DNA from: Sphaerospermopsis sp. SIO1G1
Lineage (GTDB): Bacteria; Cyanobacteriota; Cyanobacteriia; Cyanobacteriales; Nostocaceae
Length of the DNA: 64,000 nt
Direction of reading: 5' to 3'
Assembly (NCBI GenBank): GCA_010672785.1
Contig: JAAHFX010000002.1
Location: 932,411-996,410 of the forward strand
Under the pieces are notes generated by a model. The model worked only from the letters and a program-made list of their open reading frames with translations, was not told the DNA's origin and searched no databases. Made by a program: the position numbers and the translations under genes. Shown one piece after another: positions 1-9,014 of this stretch. How positions within the stretch are numbered: the first letter of the stretch is position 1; the number at the start of each line of letters is the position of its first letter.

Positions 1-183
1 AGGAGTAGCATTAATTAACCCCGCAACTTGTATTCTTGCAGTTTCTAAAACTAAAGCTGCACGGTTGCCCCATTCATGTAAACTAGAAGGGTTACCCCAT
101 TGTTGAGTTAAAACTGATTGCATCATAGCGATCGCTTCTGGACGAGTAGGAGTAGTTGCACTGTAATCTAAATATATTTGCAT
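1..183 (-). CDS. Cysteine desulfurase, N-terminal part (runs off window)
   Basis: The first 61 codons of a PLP-dependent cysteine desulfurase (NifS/IscS class), which takes sulfur from cysteine for Fe-S clusters and other thio-cofactors. The start MQIYLDYSATTPTRPEA is the classic opening of this family, followed by the NPSSLHEWG segment. The ATG is at 183 on the minus strand. The PLP lysine and the active-site cysteine lie outside the window, so the subtype (NifS, IscS, DndA-like) cannot be decided. No partner gene is visible. Confidence 0.85.
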   Translation of the reverse strand, partial: MQIYLDYSATTPTRPEAIAMMQSVLTQQWGNPSSLHEWGNRAALVLETARIQVAGLINATP

Positions 184-280
184 AGCATCAATAATCGTGA
201 TCAGCAATCATGAATCCTGTCTAACTCAATACTACTAATTTTTCAAAAAATAGTAATATTGTTATTTAACCTTTATCTAT

Positions 281-1930
281 TTGTATCAGATTATCGTGTT
301 TATTTCTCCTCATTTTCGATATTTATCTTTTTTCTGTTTATTTGTTTTGACTCTGTCTGGTTGTCAACAAGTCCAATCTTCCCGTCAGCGGTTATCACCA
401 TTACCCCAAGATCCATTAATTCAAGTTTATTTTAATAATTCCCAGTCATCAGAATATCAGGAAAATTACCGCCAGAAAAAACGTTTGGGGGATGACTTAG
501 AACAGCAAATTATAGATGTAATATCTCAAGCTGAATCTACCATAGATATTGCAGTTCAAGAACTACGTTTACCTAGAATTGCGAAAATATTGGCTAAAAA
601 ACAGCAAGCAGGTGTTAAAGTTAGATTAATTTTAGAAAACAATTATTCTCGTCCTTACAGTAGTTTAAATAACACAGAAATTCAAAAACTCAACTCTAGA
701 GAAAAAGCCAGATATAATCAGTCACGTCAATTTATAGATGTAAATCAAGATAATCAAATTACATCAGAAGAAATCAGTCAACGTGATGCTTTATTTATCA
801 TTCAAAACAATAATATTCCTTGGCTAGATGACACTGCTGATGGTTCTTTAGGTAGTGGTTTAATGCACCATAAATTTGTAGTTATTGATAATCGTTTTGT
901 CATAGTTACCTCGGCTAATTTTACCTTGAGTGATACATCAGGAGACTTTAATAATCCCCAGAGTTTAGGTAATGCTAATAATCTGATTAAAATTGATAGT
1001 TCTCAACTAGCAACTTTATTTACAGAAGAATTTAATATTATGTGGGGTGATGGCCCAGGAGGAAAAAATGATAGTAAATTTGGAGTCAAAAAACCCATTC
1101 GCCCACCTAAAACTATTAATTTAGTGAATGGTAAATTAACTGTTAACTTCTCTCCTATTTCTCCTAGCCAACCTTGGAGTGAATCTAGTAATGGATTGAT
1201 AGGTAACACCTTAGATAATGCCATAGAAAATATAGATTTAGCTCTATTTGTATTTTCAGATCAGAGAATTTCTAATATTATGAAAAATCGTCATATTCAA
1301 ATGGTAGACATCAGAGCATTAATTGAACCACAATTTGCCTATCGTCCCTATAGTGAAGCATTGGATATGATGGGTTTAGCTTTAAGTGATAAATGTAAAT
1401 ATGAAATAGATAATAGTCCTTGGAAAAATCCCATTACTACAGTTGGAGTCCCCACCTTAGCACCAGGAGATTTATTGCATCATAAATTTGCTGTAATTGA
1501 TAAAAAAACAATCATAGCCGGTTCACATAATTGGTCAGAAGCAGCAAATCATGGTAATGATGAAACATTACTAATCATTGAAAATACCAAAGTCGCGGCT
1601 CATTTCCAAAGAGAATTTAACCGCCTATATACAACAATTAAACCTGGACTACCACCAAAAATAAAAGCTAAAATTGATTCTCAAATTAGCAAATGTCCAC
1701 AAATTACTACTCCATCCTCAATTCGATATCCAATTAGTAAACAAATAAATCTCAATCTAGCCAGTCAAGCAGAATTAGAAAGTTTACCAGGAATTGGTGA
1801 AAAATTAGCACAACGAATTATAACTACCAGACAAAAGCAAAAATTTACATCTTGGCAAGATGTAGAAAAAATACCAGGAATTAGTTATAACACTATTAAT
1901 GAATGGCAAGAAAGAGCAACTTTCAACTAA
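281..1930 (+). CDS. Phospholipase D-like lipoprotein with EF-hand-like loop and C-terminal HhH
   Basis: A 549-residue two-HKD phospholipase D superfamily protein (phosphodiesterase or nuclease type). It opens with a hydrophobic signal segment and a lipobox (LSGC, Cys28), so it is probably an envelope lipoprotein. HKD 1 is at 196-203 (H196, K198, D203) followed by TSANF; HKD 2 is at 400-407 (H400, K402, D407) followed by GSHNW. Residues 153-164 (DVNQDNQITSEE) fit an EF-hand calcium loop. Residues 490-545 are a ComEA-like helix-hairpin-helix (LPGIGEKLAQRI), a DNA-binding type of fold. The start is TTG at 281; GTG at 296 is an alternative. PLD-type nuclease is the likely class; the substrate is unknown. 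Confidence 0.8.
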   Translation: MYQIIVFISPHFRYLSFFCLFVLTLSGCQQVQSSRQRLSPLPQDPLIQVYFNNSQSSEYQENYRQKKRLGDDLEQQIIDVISQAESTIDIAVQELRLPRIAKILAKKQQAGVKVRLILENNYSRPYSSLNNTEIQKLNSREKARYNQSRQFIDVNQDNQITSEEISQRDALFIIQNNNIPWLDDTADGSLGSGLMHHKFVVIDNRFVIVTSANFTLSDTSGDFNNPQSLGNANNLIKIDSSQLATLFTEEFNIMWGDGPGGKNDSKFGVKKPIRPPKTINLVNGKLTVNFSPISPSQPWSESSNGLIGNTLDNAIENIDLALFVFSDQRISNIMKNRHIQMVDIRALIEPQFAYRPYSEALDMMGLALSDKCKYEIDNSPWKNPITTVGVPTLAPGDLLHHKFAVIDKKTIIAGSHNWSEAANHGNDETLLIIENTKVAAHFQREFNRLYTTIKPGLPPKIKAKIDSQISKCPQITTPSSIRYPISKQINLNLASQAELESLPGIGEKLAQRIITTRQKQKFTSWQDVEKIPGISYNTINEWQERATFN

Positions 1931-1944
1931 GAGAATTATTTATA

Positions 1945-1972
1945 GGGAACGGGGAATAGGGAACGGGGAATA
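1945..1972. repeat. Short heptamer array (GGGAACG/GGGAATA)
   Basis: Four in-register heptamers alternating GGGAACG and GGGAATA, just after the stop codon of the PLD-like gene. The unit recurs as GGGAACA at 61629-61663, so it is one of the STRR families of this genome. Confidence 0.8.
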
Positions 1973-2125
1973 GGAAGGATCAGGGAACGGAGATTTTTGT
2001 TTGTTCCAAAAATGTTAAATTAATTTTGCTTAGGTACTGAATAACCACAATTTTTAGCACCCACTGACTTCAAAATTCATTACACTAAAAATAAATTTGT
2101 GGAAATTTAGCCATCTATAAGAATC

Positions 2126-3319
2126 ATGACCCAAACAAATACAAAAATTTGTATACTAGGAGGGGGTTTCGGTGGACTGTACACCGCCTTACGTTTAAGT
2201 CAGTTACCCTGGTCAAGTGTAACCAAACCAGAAATTATTTTAGTAGATCAAAATGATCGCTTTGTCTTCTCTCCCTTACTGTATGAAATACTCACAGGAG
2301 AACTACAAACCTGGGAAATAGCACCACCCTACCAAGAACTGCTGCAAGGTACAGGAATACGTTTCCATCAAGATGCAGTAGCAGAAGTTGATATTAACGA
2401 GCAACAAGTCCAATTAAAAACAGGAAAAAAATTGGCCTATGACAAATTAGTCTTAGGATTAGGAGGAGAAACACCCTTAGACTTAGTTCCTGGTGCTGCT
2501 GAATATGCTTACCCTTTCCGTACTATCACAGATGCTTATCATCTAGAAGAACGCCTACAAATTATAGAAGAAACCAATCCCGAAAAAATGCGTATTGCTA
2601 TTGTTGGTGGTGGTTACAGTGGCGTAGAATTAGCTTGTAAACTAGCTGATAGAATTGGGGAAAAAGGCAGATTCCGTGTCATTGAAATTGGTGATCAAAT
2701 TTTACGCACTTCTCCAGAATTTAACCGCGAGGCTGCAAAAAAGGCCTTAAACGAAAGAGGAGTATTTATAGATTTAGAAACTAAGGTAGTATCAATCTCA
2801 GAAGATACAATTTCTCTAGAATATAAAAATCAAATAGACGACATTCCAGTAGATTTAGTAATCTGGACAGTAGGAACTAGAATTTCCCCAGTAGTGAAAA
2901 CTTTACCCCTCAAACATAACGAACGAGGGCAAATTACCATAGAAGACACACTACAAGTATTAGAGCATCCTGAGATATTTGCGTTAGGAGACTTAGCTGA
3001 CTGTCATGATGCAGAAGGTAAACAAGTACCTGCAACTGCTCAAGTAGCTTTCCAACAAGCTGATTATACAGCCTGGAATATTTGGGCATCCATAACCAAC
3101 CGTCCTTTACTTCCCTTCCGTTATCAACCATTAGGAGAAATGATGGCTTTAGGAGTAGATAATGCTACTCTCACAGGTTTAGGTGTAAAACTGGATGGCT
3201 CTTTAGCCCAAGTTGCCCGGAGGTTAGCTTATTTATATAGATTACCAACAGTAGAACATCAATTGAAGGTGGGTTTTAGTTGGTTAGTGACACCAATTAT
3301 TAATGCTCTTTCTGATTGA
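2126..3319 (+). CDS. ndbB: Type II NAD(P)H dehydrogenase, NdbB-like (demethylphylloquinone reductase)
   Basis: A 397-residue FAD-dependent pyridine nucleotide oxidoreductase of the NDH-2 class. The FAD-binding motif GGGFGG is at 12-17 and the NAD(P)H-binding motif GGGYSG at 161-166; a later ALGDLADC segment is the second FAD contact. The N-terminus (ICILGGGFGGLYTALRLSQL) and the length match cyanobacterial NdbB, which reduces demethylphylloquinone before the last methylation of vitamin K1 synthesis; NdbA and NdbC differ in length. Acts at the membrane surface on quinones. Single gene with no visible operon partner. The NDH-2 class is certain; the NdbB subtype is inferred. Confidence 0.8.
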   Translation: MTQTNTKICILGGGFGGLYTALRLSQLPWSSVTKPEIILVDQNDRFVFSPLLYEILTGELQTWEIAPPYQELLQGTGIRFHQDAVAEVDINEQQVQLKTGKKLAYDKLVLGLGGETPLDLVPGAAEYAYPFRTITDAYHLEERLQIIEETNPEKMRIAIVGGGYSGVELACKLADRIGEKGRFRVIEIGDQILRTSPEFNREAAKKALNERGVFIDLETKVVSISEDTISLEYKNQIDDIPVDLVIWTVGTRISPVVKTLPLKHNERGQITIEDTLQVLEHPEIFALGDLADCHDAEGKQVPATAQVAFQQADYTAWNIWASITNRPLLPFRYQPLGEMMALGVDNATLTGLGVKLDGSLAQVARRLAYLYRLPTVEHQLKVGFSWLVTPIINALSD

Positions 3320-3624
3320 CATATTTTCAGCTAGTTGCATTTCCATTCAGAAAGTCAGGAAGTTAAAAAAGGTAGGGGTGCAGGGTGCAGGAGGTAAGTG
3401 ATCAAGTGTAATTCTGAAATTTTTATACCCTCTTTTTCCCTGTACCCTGCTATCTTAATGATAAGTATTCAAGTGGAAATACTGGGTGACAAGAGAGCAA
3501 AAGTTAAGACAGAGTGTACAGTGTAATGACAATTTTTTCTCCCTGCGCCCTACACCCTGCTCCCTGCCTAGTTTTTACTTTCCTTGTCACCAAGGTGGAA
3601 ATCATATAACTCCTGGATCTCCTG
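3320..3624. other. Intergenic, degenerate GCAGGGT-like repeats
   Basis: About 300 bases without a convincing gene. They hold degenerate GGTGCAGGGTGCAGG text near 3376-3393 and related CCCTGCACCCTGC-like text around 3440 and 3543-3566, on the opposite strand sense. These are weak members of the GCAGGGT heptamer family seen at 55166-55200. No terminator or promoter stood out. Confidence 0.5.
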
Positions 3625-4278
3625 ATGAAAAAACCAAAAGTAATTTTTTTAGATGCGGTGGGTACGCTATTTGGTGTTAAAGGTAGTGTAGGAATGGTGT
3701 ATAGCCAAATAGCTCAAGAGTTTGGTGTGACAGTCTCCCCAAAAATTCTCAACAGAGAATTCTTCAAAAGCTTTAAAGCTGCACCCCCACCCATATTTCT
3801 TGATCTTGATATTTATGATATTCCCCAACATGAATTTGATTGGTGGCGGATCATTGTTTTCAACACCTTTGAAGGTGCAGGTGTAATTAAAGAATTTCAA
3901 GATTTCTCAGCTTTTTTTAGCGAATTATATATACACTTTGGTACGGCTGAACCCTGGTTCGTGTATCCAGATGTTCCCTTAGCCTTAGTAAACTGGCAAC
4001 GTTTGGGTGTAGAACTGGGAGTGTTATCTAATTTCGATTCTCGTTTATACTCAGTATTAGATAGCTTGGGATTGAAACAGTATTTTAAATCTATTACCAT
4101 TTCCACTCAAGTACGTACAGCGAAACCAGATCCAAAAATTTTTAACATTGCTTTGCAAAATCACTACTGTTCAGCAGCAGAAGCATGGCACATTGGCGAC
4201 AGCATTGCAGATGACTATCATGGTGCGAGGAAGGCTGGTTTAAGGGGTATTTGGATTAATCGCCAAAAAAACTATTAG
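3625..4278 (+). CDS. HAD-superfamily hydrolase (REG-2/HDHD3-like)
   Basis: A 217-residue haloacid dehalogenase family hydrolase, most likely a small-molecule phosphatase. Motif I is FLDAVGTL with nucleophile Asp10; the usual second Asp is Val12, as in REG-2-like members. Motif II is SNFDSR, motif III TAKPDPKIF, and motif IV GDSIADD at 191-197. The cap domain lies between motifs I and II. ATG at 3625. No operon partner. The lack of Asp at position 12 suggests slow or atypical phosphatase activity, which is inference. Confidence 0.8.
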   Translation: MKKPKVIFLDAVGTLFGVKGSVGMVYSQIAQEFGVTVSPKILNREFFKSFKAAPPPIFLDLDIYDIPQHEFDWWRIIVFNTFEGAGVIKEFQDFSAFFSELYIHFGTAEPWFVYPDVPLALVNWQRLGVELGVLSNFDSRLYSVLDSLGLKQYFKSITISTQVRTAKPDPKIFNIALQNHYCSAAEAWHIGDSIADDYHGARKAGLRGIWINRQKNY

Positions 4279-4511
4279 CGGTGATATATAAATTATATAC
4301 TAGTATTGAATAAACTATAAATATCATTATTTTTACTGTACTTAAATCATTAATTTACGGATTACTTTGTTATATATGAGACTTTAATATCAATATAAAT
4401 AGTGTAGAAATAGTGTAAATTTTTTTTAAAATCATACACGCTTTCTATAATAAAAGTTAAAAATATTACTGTGTATAACATCATAATCAGTAATTCACTC
4501 CCTAAAAACTA

Positions 4512-7322
4512 ATGACTAGAACTTTAGCGCATATTTGGCAACATATACAAGAATCTTTTTCAGTAGAAACTAATCTGAATCAGAAGTTTGATCCGGGTAC
4601 AGCAATTTTAGCAGCAACACCTAAAATTGGTGAAAATGAGATTGATTTAGCAGCAATAACCAATTTACTAGAAAATTCATCTTCTTTTTTAGATGTACTA
4701 TGTTTACCATTAGCAAAAGTTTTAGAACCAAATTTATGTTATATATCTTTGGGTATTAATTTCTGCAAGAGATATACAGAAATAAATCAAAAATCACCTG
4801 ATATTGAAGAATGTATATTAATTATTAGTCAAGTAGCTTATTTAGAAAGTATCAGAGATATTTTGTCTTTATACCCATTAATAAATTGGGATGCAAATAT
4901 AGATAATGTGGAAAAATTTTATAATAAATTACAATATATTCAAAATATTGAATTAGATGAAATCACAAATCAGGATATACTTTTATATTTTCATGAATCA
5001 AGGTTAGCAGATATTTTTAATAAAATCTTATTAGTGAGATTAGTCTCTCCCAATGTGAGCAACTTTTTAGCTAGTCTGTTAACCAAAAGAATTGCTGCTA
5101 ATACCCATCGTTATATTATTTATGCTTTAACTGAAATAGGAGAAGAAATTCAAGCTTTAATTACCAATACCGATAAAAATTGGGAAAATGAAAAACAGAT
5201 CATTCAACAAATAGATGAATACCTATACACCCAGATTCAACCTCAAACTTTAACCACATTTTTAGATCAAAGCTATGCTTGGAAAGATATTTATATTCCT
5301 ATCAAAGCTCAAAAATTAGATCAAAGTTCTCAAATCGTTGATTTAGAAGCATGGGTGAAGGGAGTAATTCTAAATCCACAAAAACTTGATCAAGTGATGT
5401 TGATTGAAGGTGATTCAGGTAGTGGTAAAAGTATTTTCTGTTTGATGTTTGCTGATTGGGTAAGACAACATTTATATCCTTTGTGGACACCAGTTTTAAT
5501 TAATCTTAAGGATATTCATCATCTAGGTGAATCATTGGAGGATATCTTAGCAGTAGAATTGCAAGAAAGTTTGATTGCTGATGATGATAATTGGTTAAAT
5601 AATAAAAATACTAGATTTTTGTTTATTTTTGATGGATTAGATGAACTAAGTTTTAGGTTAGAAAAATTTCTCAACCAAGTCAGTATTTTTCAAGAGAAAT
5701 GCAATCAAAACATGGAAATCGGTCATAGAACTCTAATAACTACTAGAACCAAAAGTTTACAGTATATTGCAGACATTCCTCATAATCTAGAGCGAGCAAA
5801 AATTTTAGAATTAGACAAAACACTCCAGGATAAATGGGTGCAGAAATGGATTAATCTCCCAGAAAATAAAGGACAAAAAATAGATATTCAAGAATACTTA
5901 TCTGGACTAAAATGTCCAAATGCAGTTAATCAAGTTGTCTCTGAACCACTTTATTTACACTTGTTATCATTAATGTATCGGGATGATACTTTAGTTTTTA
6001 ATAAATTAGAACAAAGTAATCAAAAAACAGTCAAGGTCATAATTTGGCAAGAGTTCATGAATTGGCTAATTTCTAAGCAAAACTCAGGATTAGAAAATCA
6101 AGATAATGATCAACAAGAACATCAGAATTATGAATCTGACTTGAACAACTTAATCACAGAAACTGCTTTTGCAATTATTCAGTCTGGGGGTTGTTCTGCA
6201 TCTATATCTATGATTGCATCTAGATTCGATCCTCAACCAATTAATATGTGGGAAACTCTACAGAAATTTTATTTTATTCCCGTCCGAAAAAATAGCAATG
6301 AAGTTGAATGTTTTCATAAAAGTTTTAGTGAATTTTTATTTGCTGAAAAATTAGTTAAGTTTATCAAAAATTGGTCGAAACTAGAAACAGAAACAGAAAT
6401 TCAAGAAATGAATTGGCAGATTTATGATTTGCTAGGATTTGGGAAAATAAACCCAGAAATTGTTGATTATATTATGGGTTTACTGATACAGGATGAGAAT
6501 TTGGATTGGATCAACTTATTTAATGTATTGAACAATTTTTATAGTGATTGGTGTCATGGCAAATTTATTGATACAGCAGCAGAAACTCTAGCTCAAATCA
6601 AGCTCAAACAATTACACCAACATAGCAATAATACCAAAATTCAAAATTTAGGTCAGCGCCAGATAGATATTTATGCTGGTTTGAATGTAATGATTTTACT
6701 ATTAGAAATACAGCGGTATGCCCAAGAACATGATGTTTTAAAAGAATATATTATTTTCTATCCCTCTGGAGAAACTCAAGGAGATAATTTAACATCTGAT
6801 TTACTGAAAATTATCAATTACTGTAATTGTTTGCAAGCTGATAGTTTTAATAGCATAGTTGGAGAATTTTTTAGTTCAGCCCATCTCCGAGCCACTTATC
6901 TTTTTCAAGCTAATCTGAGTGGAATAGATTTGAGTCAAGCAGATTTGAGTCGTGCAGAACTTAGCCGTACCTATCTACCCCACAGTAATCTTAGTCATGC
7001 TTATTTAATAGCAGCTAAAATGGTTCAAGCCGAATTGCATCATGCTAATTTAAGTGGTGCAAACATGATTTGTACTGATCTCAGAGGAGCGGATCTGAGT
7101 AATGCCAACCTTCAAGATGCAGATTTAAGCCGAGTAGACCTAAGTGGTGCTAATTTAAAAGGAGCTAATCTCAGTGGTGCATATATGATGGGTGCAAACT
7201 TTGGGGATGAAGTATTTGGTTATGCACGTTGGGATAAAAAAACTAACTGGGATGATGTGGAAGATTTAGAAGAGGCTAAAAATTTGCCCCCACTGTTGAG
7301 GAAACAGTTGAATTTGGATTGA
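4512..7322 (+). CDS. NACHT-type STAND NTPase with C-terminal pentapeptide repeats
   Basis: A 936-residue signal-transduction NTPase. Residues 1-250 are a helical N-terminal region I do not recognise. The NACHT module has Walker A GDSGSGKS at 300-307 and an extended Walker B FLFIFDGLDEL at 369-379, which is the NACHT signature. A helical region follows to about 790, then roughly 20 pentapeptide repeats (A-N/D-L-S-x) to about 900 and a short tail containing WDDVEDLEEAKNLP. Pentapeptide repeats form a right-handed beta-helix and probably act as sensor or protein-binding surface. STAND NTPases often serve in immunity or signalling; the target here is unknown. The gene and its 230-base leader are very AT-rich, and it stands alone. 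Confidence 0.85.
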   Translation: MTRTLAHIWQHIQESFSVETNLNQKFDPGTAILAATPKIGENEIDLAAITNLLENSSSFLDVLCLPLAKVLEPNLCYISLGINFCKRYTEINQKSPDIEECILIISQVAYLESIRDILSLYPLINWDANIDNVEKFYNKLQYIQNIELDEITNQDILLYFHESRLADIFNKILLVRLVSPNVSNFLASLLTKRIAANTHRYIIYALTEIGEEIQALITNTDKNWENEKQIIQQIDEYLYTQIQPQTLTTFLDQSYAWKDIYIPIKAQKLDQSSQIVDLEAWVKGVILNPQKLDQVMLIEGDSGSGKSIFCLMFADWVRQHLYPLWTPVLINLKDIHHLGESLEDILAVELQESLIADDDNWLNNKNTRFLFIFDGLDELSFRLEKFLNQVSIFQEKCNQNMEIGHRTLITTRTKSLQYIADIPHNLERAKILELDKTLQDKWVQKWINLPENKGQKIDIQEYLSGLKCPNAVNQVVSEPLYLHLLSLMYRDDTLVFNKLEQSNQKTVKVIIWQEFMNWLISKQNSGLENQDNDQQEHQNYESDLNNLITETAFAIIQSGGCSASISMIASRFDPQPINMWETLQKFYFIPVRKNSNEVECFHKSFSEFLFAEKLVKFIKNWSKLETETEIQEMNWQIYDLLGFGKINPEIVDYIMGLLIQDENLDWINLFNVLNNFYSDWCHGKFIDTAAETLAQIKLKQLHQHSNNTKIQNLGQRQIDIYAGLNVMILLLEIQRYAQEHDVLKEYIIFYPSGETQGDNLTSDLLKIINYCNCLQADSFNSIVGEFFSSAHLRATYLFQANLSGIDLSQADLSRAELSRTYLPHSNLSHAYLIAAKMVQAELHHANLSGANMICTDLRGADLSNANLQDADLSRVDLSGANLKGANLSGAYMMGANFGDEVFGYARWDKKTNWDDVEDLEEAKNLPPLLRKQLNLD

Positions 7323-7380
7323 TCTATAGGACTCCTATTTGATTTTTGAACAAAACTCAGTATATAGGTAAATTCTTCTT

Positions 7381-7425
7381 CCCTGTTCCCTAATCTCCAC
7401 AGATCACTTTTTCAGCAAACCCTAT
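7381..7425. repeat. Truncated right end of the 165-bp MITE-like family
   Basis: The text TTCCCTGTTCCCTAATCTCC, an ACAGATCACTTTTT stretch and a terminal AAACCCTA match the right end of the element at 51440-51602. The left half is absent. The spacer 7323-7609 also holds an imperfect inverted repeat (TACTTTCCAGA at 7501, TCTGGAAGTA at 7550) upstream of the amidase gene. Confidence 0.6.
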
Positions 7426-7609
7426 GTATGAAAATTAACAAATACCAGAAAAATGTAGACTTTTACATCCTAAAGACCTATCATCTAACGAATAGTGACG
7501 TACTTTCCAGAAAAGCGTAAACTGCATAACTTTCAATAACAGCCGCCAATCTGGAAGTAACGATATATTTGAGAATCTATCCTGTTATTCACTGTTTGTT
7601 GTCAAATTT

Positions 7610-8422
7610 ATGAAGTCTTATATAGCCGCCGCCATTCAAATGACTAGTGTGCCTGATTTACAAAAAAACTTGAGTCAGGCTGAAGAATTAATTGATTTGG
7701 CTGTGCGTCAGGGTGCAGAGTTGGTAGGTTTACCTGAAAATTTCTCTTTCATGGGAGAAGAAAAAGATAAACTTGCTCAAGCAGAAGTCATTTCTCAGGA
7801 AACAGAGAAGTTTCTGATTCAAATGGCACAACGTTTTCAAGTGACTATTCTCGGCGGCGGTTTTCCTGTTCCTGTCAGTGGTACTGCTAAAGTTCATAAC
7901 ACTGCTTTATTTGTTGATGTGAATGGCCAAAAACTCAGTCGCTATCAGAAAGTACATTTATTTGATGTGAATGTTCCTGATGGTAATACCTACCAAGAAT
8001 CTAGCACTGTAGTGGCTGGACAGAATTTACCACCAGTTTATCGTTCAGAAACTTTGGGAAATATTGGGTTTTCCATTTGTTATGATGTGCGTTTCCCAGA
8101 ACTGTATCGTCATTTGGCAGAGAATGGAACTGATATCATTTTTGTTCCAGCTGCTTTCACTGCTTTTACTGGCAAAGATCACTGGCAAGTTTTATTACAA
8201 GCGAGGGCAATAGAAAATACCTGTTATGTGATTGCTCCTGCCCAAACTGGCACAAACTATAACCGTCGTCAAACCCACGGACACGCGATGATTATTGATC
8301 CTTGGGGAACAATTTTAGCAGATGCAGGAGATCAACCAGGGGTAGCGATCGCTGAAATTAAACCAACTAGGTTAGAACAGGTACGTCGGCAAATGCCTTC
8401 TTTGAAACATCGGGTATTTTAA
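7610..8422 (+). CDS. Carbon-nitrogen hydrolase, Nit1/Nit2-like amidase
   Basis: A 270-residue nitrilase-superfamily amidase. The catalytic triad is visible: Glu43 in GLPENFSF, Lys114 in YQKVHLFD, and Cys157 in SICYDVRFPELYR. The latter string is typical of the Nit branch, whose members remove deaminated glutathione (a metabolite-repair reaction); that substrate is inferred from family. Cytosolic, no signal peptide. The gene is followed 62 bases later by the large heptamer array and faces the aldolase gene. ATG at 7610. Confidence 0.88.
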   Translation: MKSYIAAAIQMTSVPDLQKNLSQAEELIDLAVRQGAELVGLPENFSFMGEEKDKLAQAEVISQETEKFLIQMAQRFQVTILGGGFPVPVSGTAKVHNTALFVDVNGQKLSRYQKVHLFDVNVPDGNTYQESSTVVAGQNLPPVYRSETLGNIGFSICYDVRFPELYRHLAENGTDIIFVPAAFTAFTGKDHWQVLLQARAIENTCYVIAPAQTGTNYNRRQTHGHAMIIDPWGTILADAGDQPGVAIAEIKPTRLEQVRRQMPSLKHRVF

Positions 8423-8483
8423 TATAGCAGTTATCAGGGAACAGGGAACAGGGAACAGTGAACAGTAAACAGGGAACAGTAAT

Positions 8484-8931
8484 AACTGAAAACTGCTAAC
8501 TGAAAACTGCTAACTGATAACTGATAACTGCTAACTGATAACTGATAACTGCTAACTGATAACTGATAACTGCTAACTGATAACTGCTAACTGATAACTG
8601 ATAACTGCTAACTGCTAACTGATAACTGCTAACTGATAACTGCTAACTGCTAACTGATAACTGCTAACTGATAACTGCTAACTGATAACTGCTAACTGAT
8701 AACTGCTAACTGATAACTGATAACTGATAACTGATAACTGCTAACTGATAACTGATAACTGCTAACTGCTAACTGATAACTGATAACTGCTAACTGATAA
8801 CTGATAACTGCTAACTGATAACTGATAACTGCTAACTGATAACTGCTAACTGCTAACTGATAACTGCTAACTGATAACTGATAACTGATAACTGATAACT
8901 GCTAACTGATAACTGAAACCTGATAACTGAC
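8484..8931. repeat. 64-unit heptamer array (AACTGAT/AACTGCT)
   Basis: Sixty-four consecutive 7-base units with no loss of register (448 bases). By my count 34 are AACTGAT and 25 AACTGCT; five edge units are single-base variants (AACTGAA, ACCTGAT, AACTGAC). Almost all variation is at the sixth base (A or C). Preceding bases 8427-8483 hold degenerate GGGAACA/GTGAACA units. This is an unusually long STRR array of the kind known from heterocystous cyanobacteria. The reverse-complement unit occurs near 24779 and 32212. Confidence 0.95.
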
Positions 8932-8961
8932 AAAAACCGGGAAACAAATATGCTCCCCGGT
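8932..8961 (-). terminator. Rho-independent terminator of the aldolase gene
   Basis: On the minus strand ACCGGG (8961-8956) pairs with CCCGGT (8941-8936) across a 14-base loop, followed by a run of five T. It lies 54 bases past the aldolase stop codon and separates that gene from the heptamer array. Confidence 0.75.
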
Positions 8962-9014
8962 CTCTAAAATATGTGAGTATAGCCTCGCTATACCCTGATA
9001 ATTGCTAACTGAAA

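Noticed and set aside
1..183. DndA for the DndD-like cassette
   Set aside because: The fragment shows only the general cysteine desulfurase N-terminus, is 10 kb away with unrelated genes between, and faces the other way.
3486..3680. 64-codon frame before the HAD gene
   Set aside because: Overlaps the HAD start and reads through CCCTGC-type repeats.
8484..8931. CRISPR-like array
   Set aside because: Units are 7 bases with no spacers; it is a tandem heptamer repeat. The open frames through it and through 15811-15996 or 17003-17360 are by-products of the repeat.
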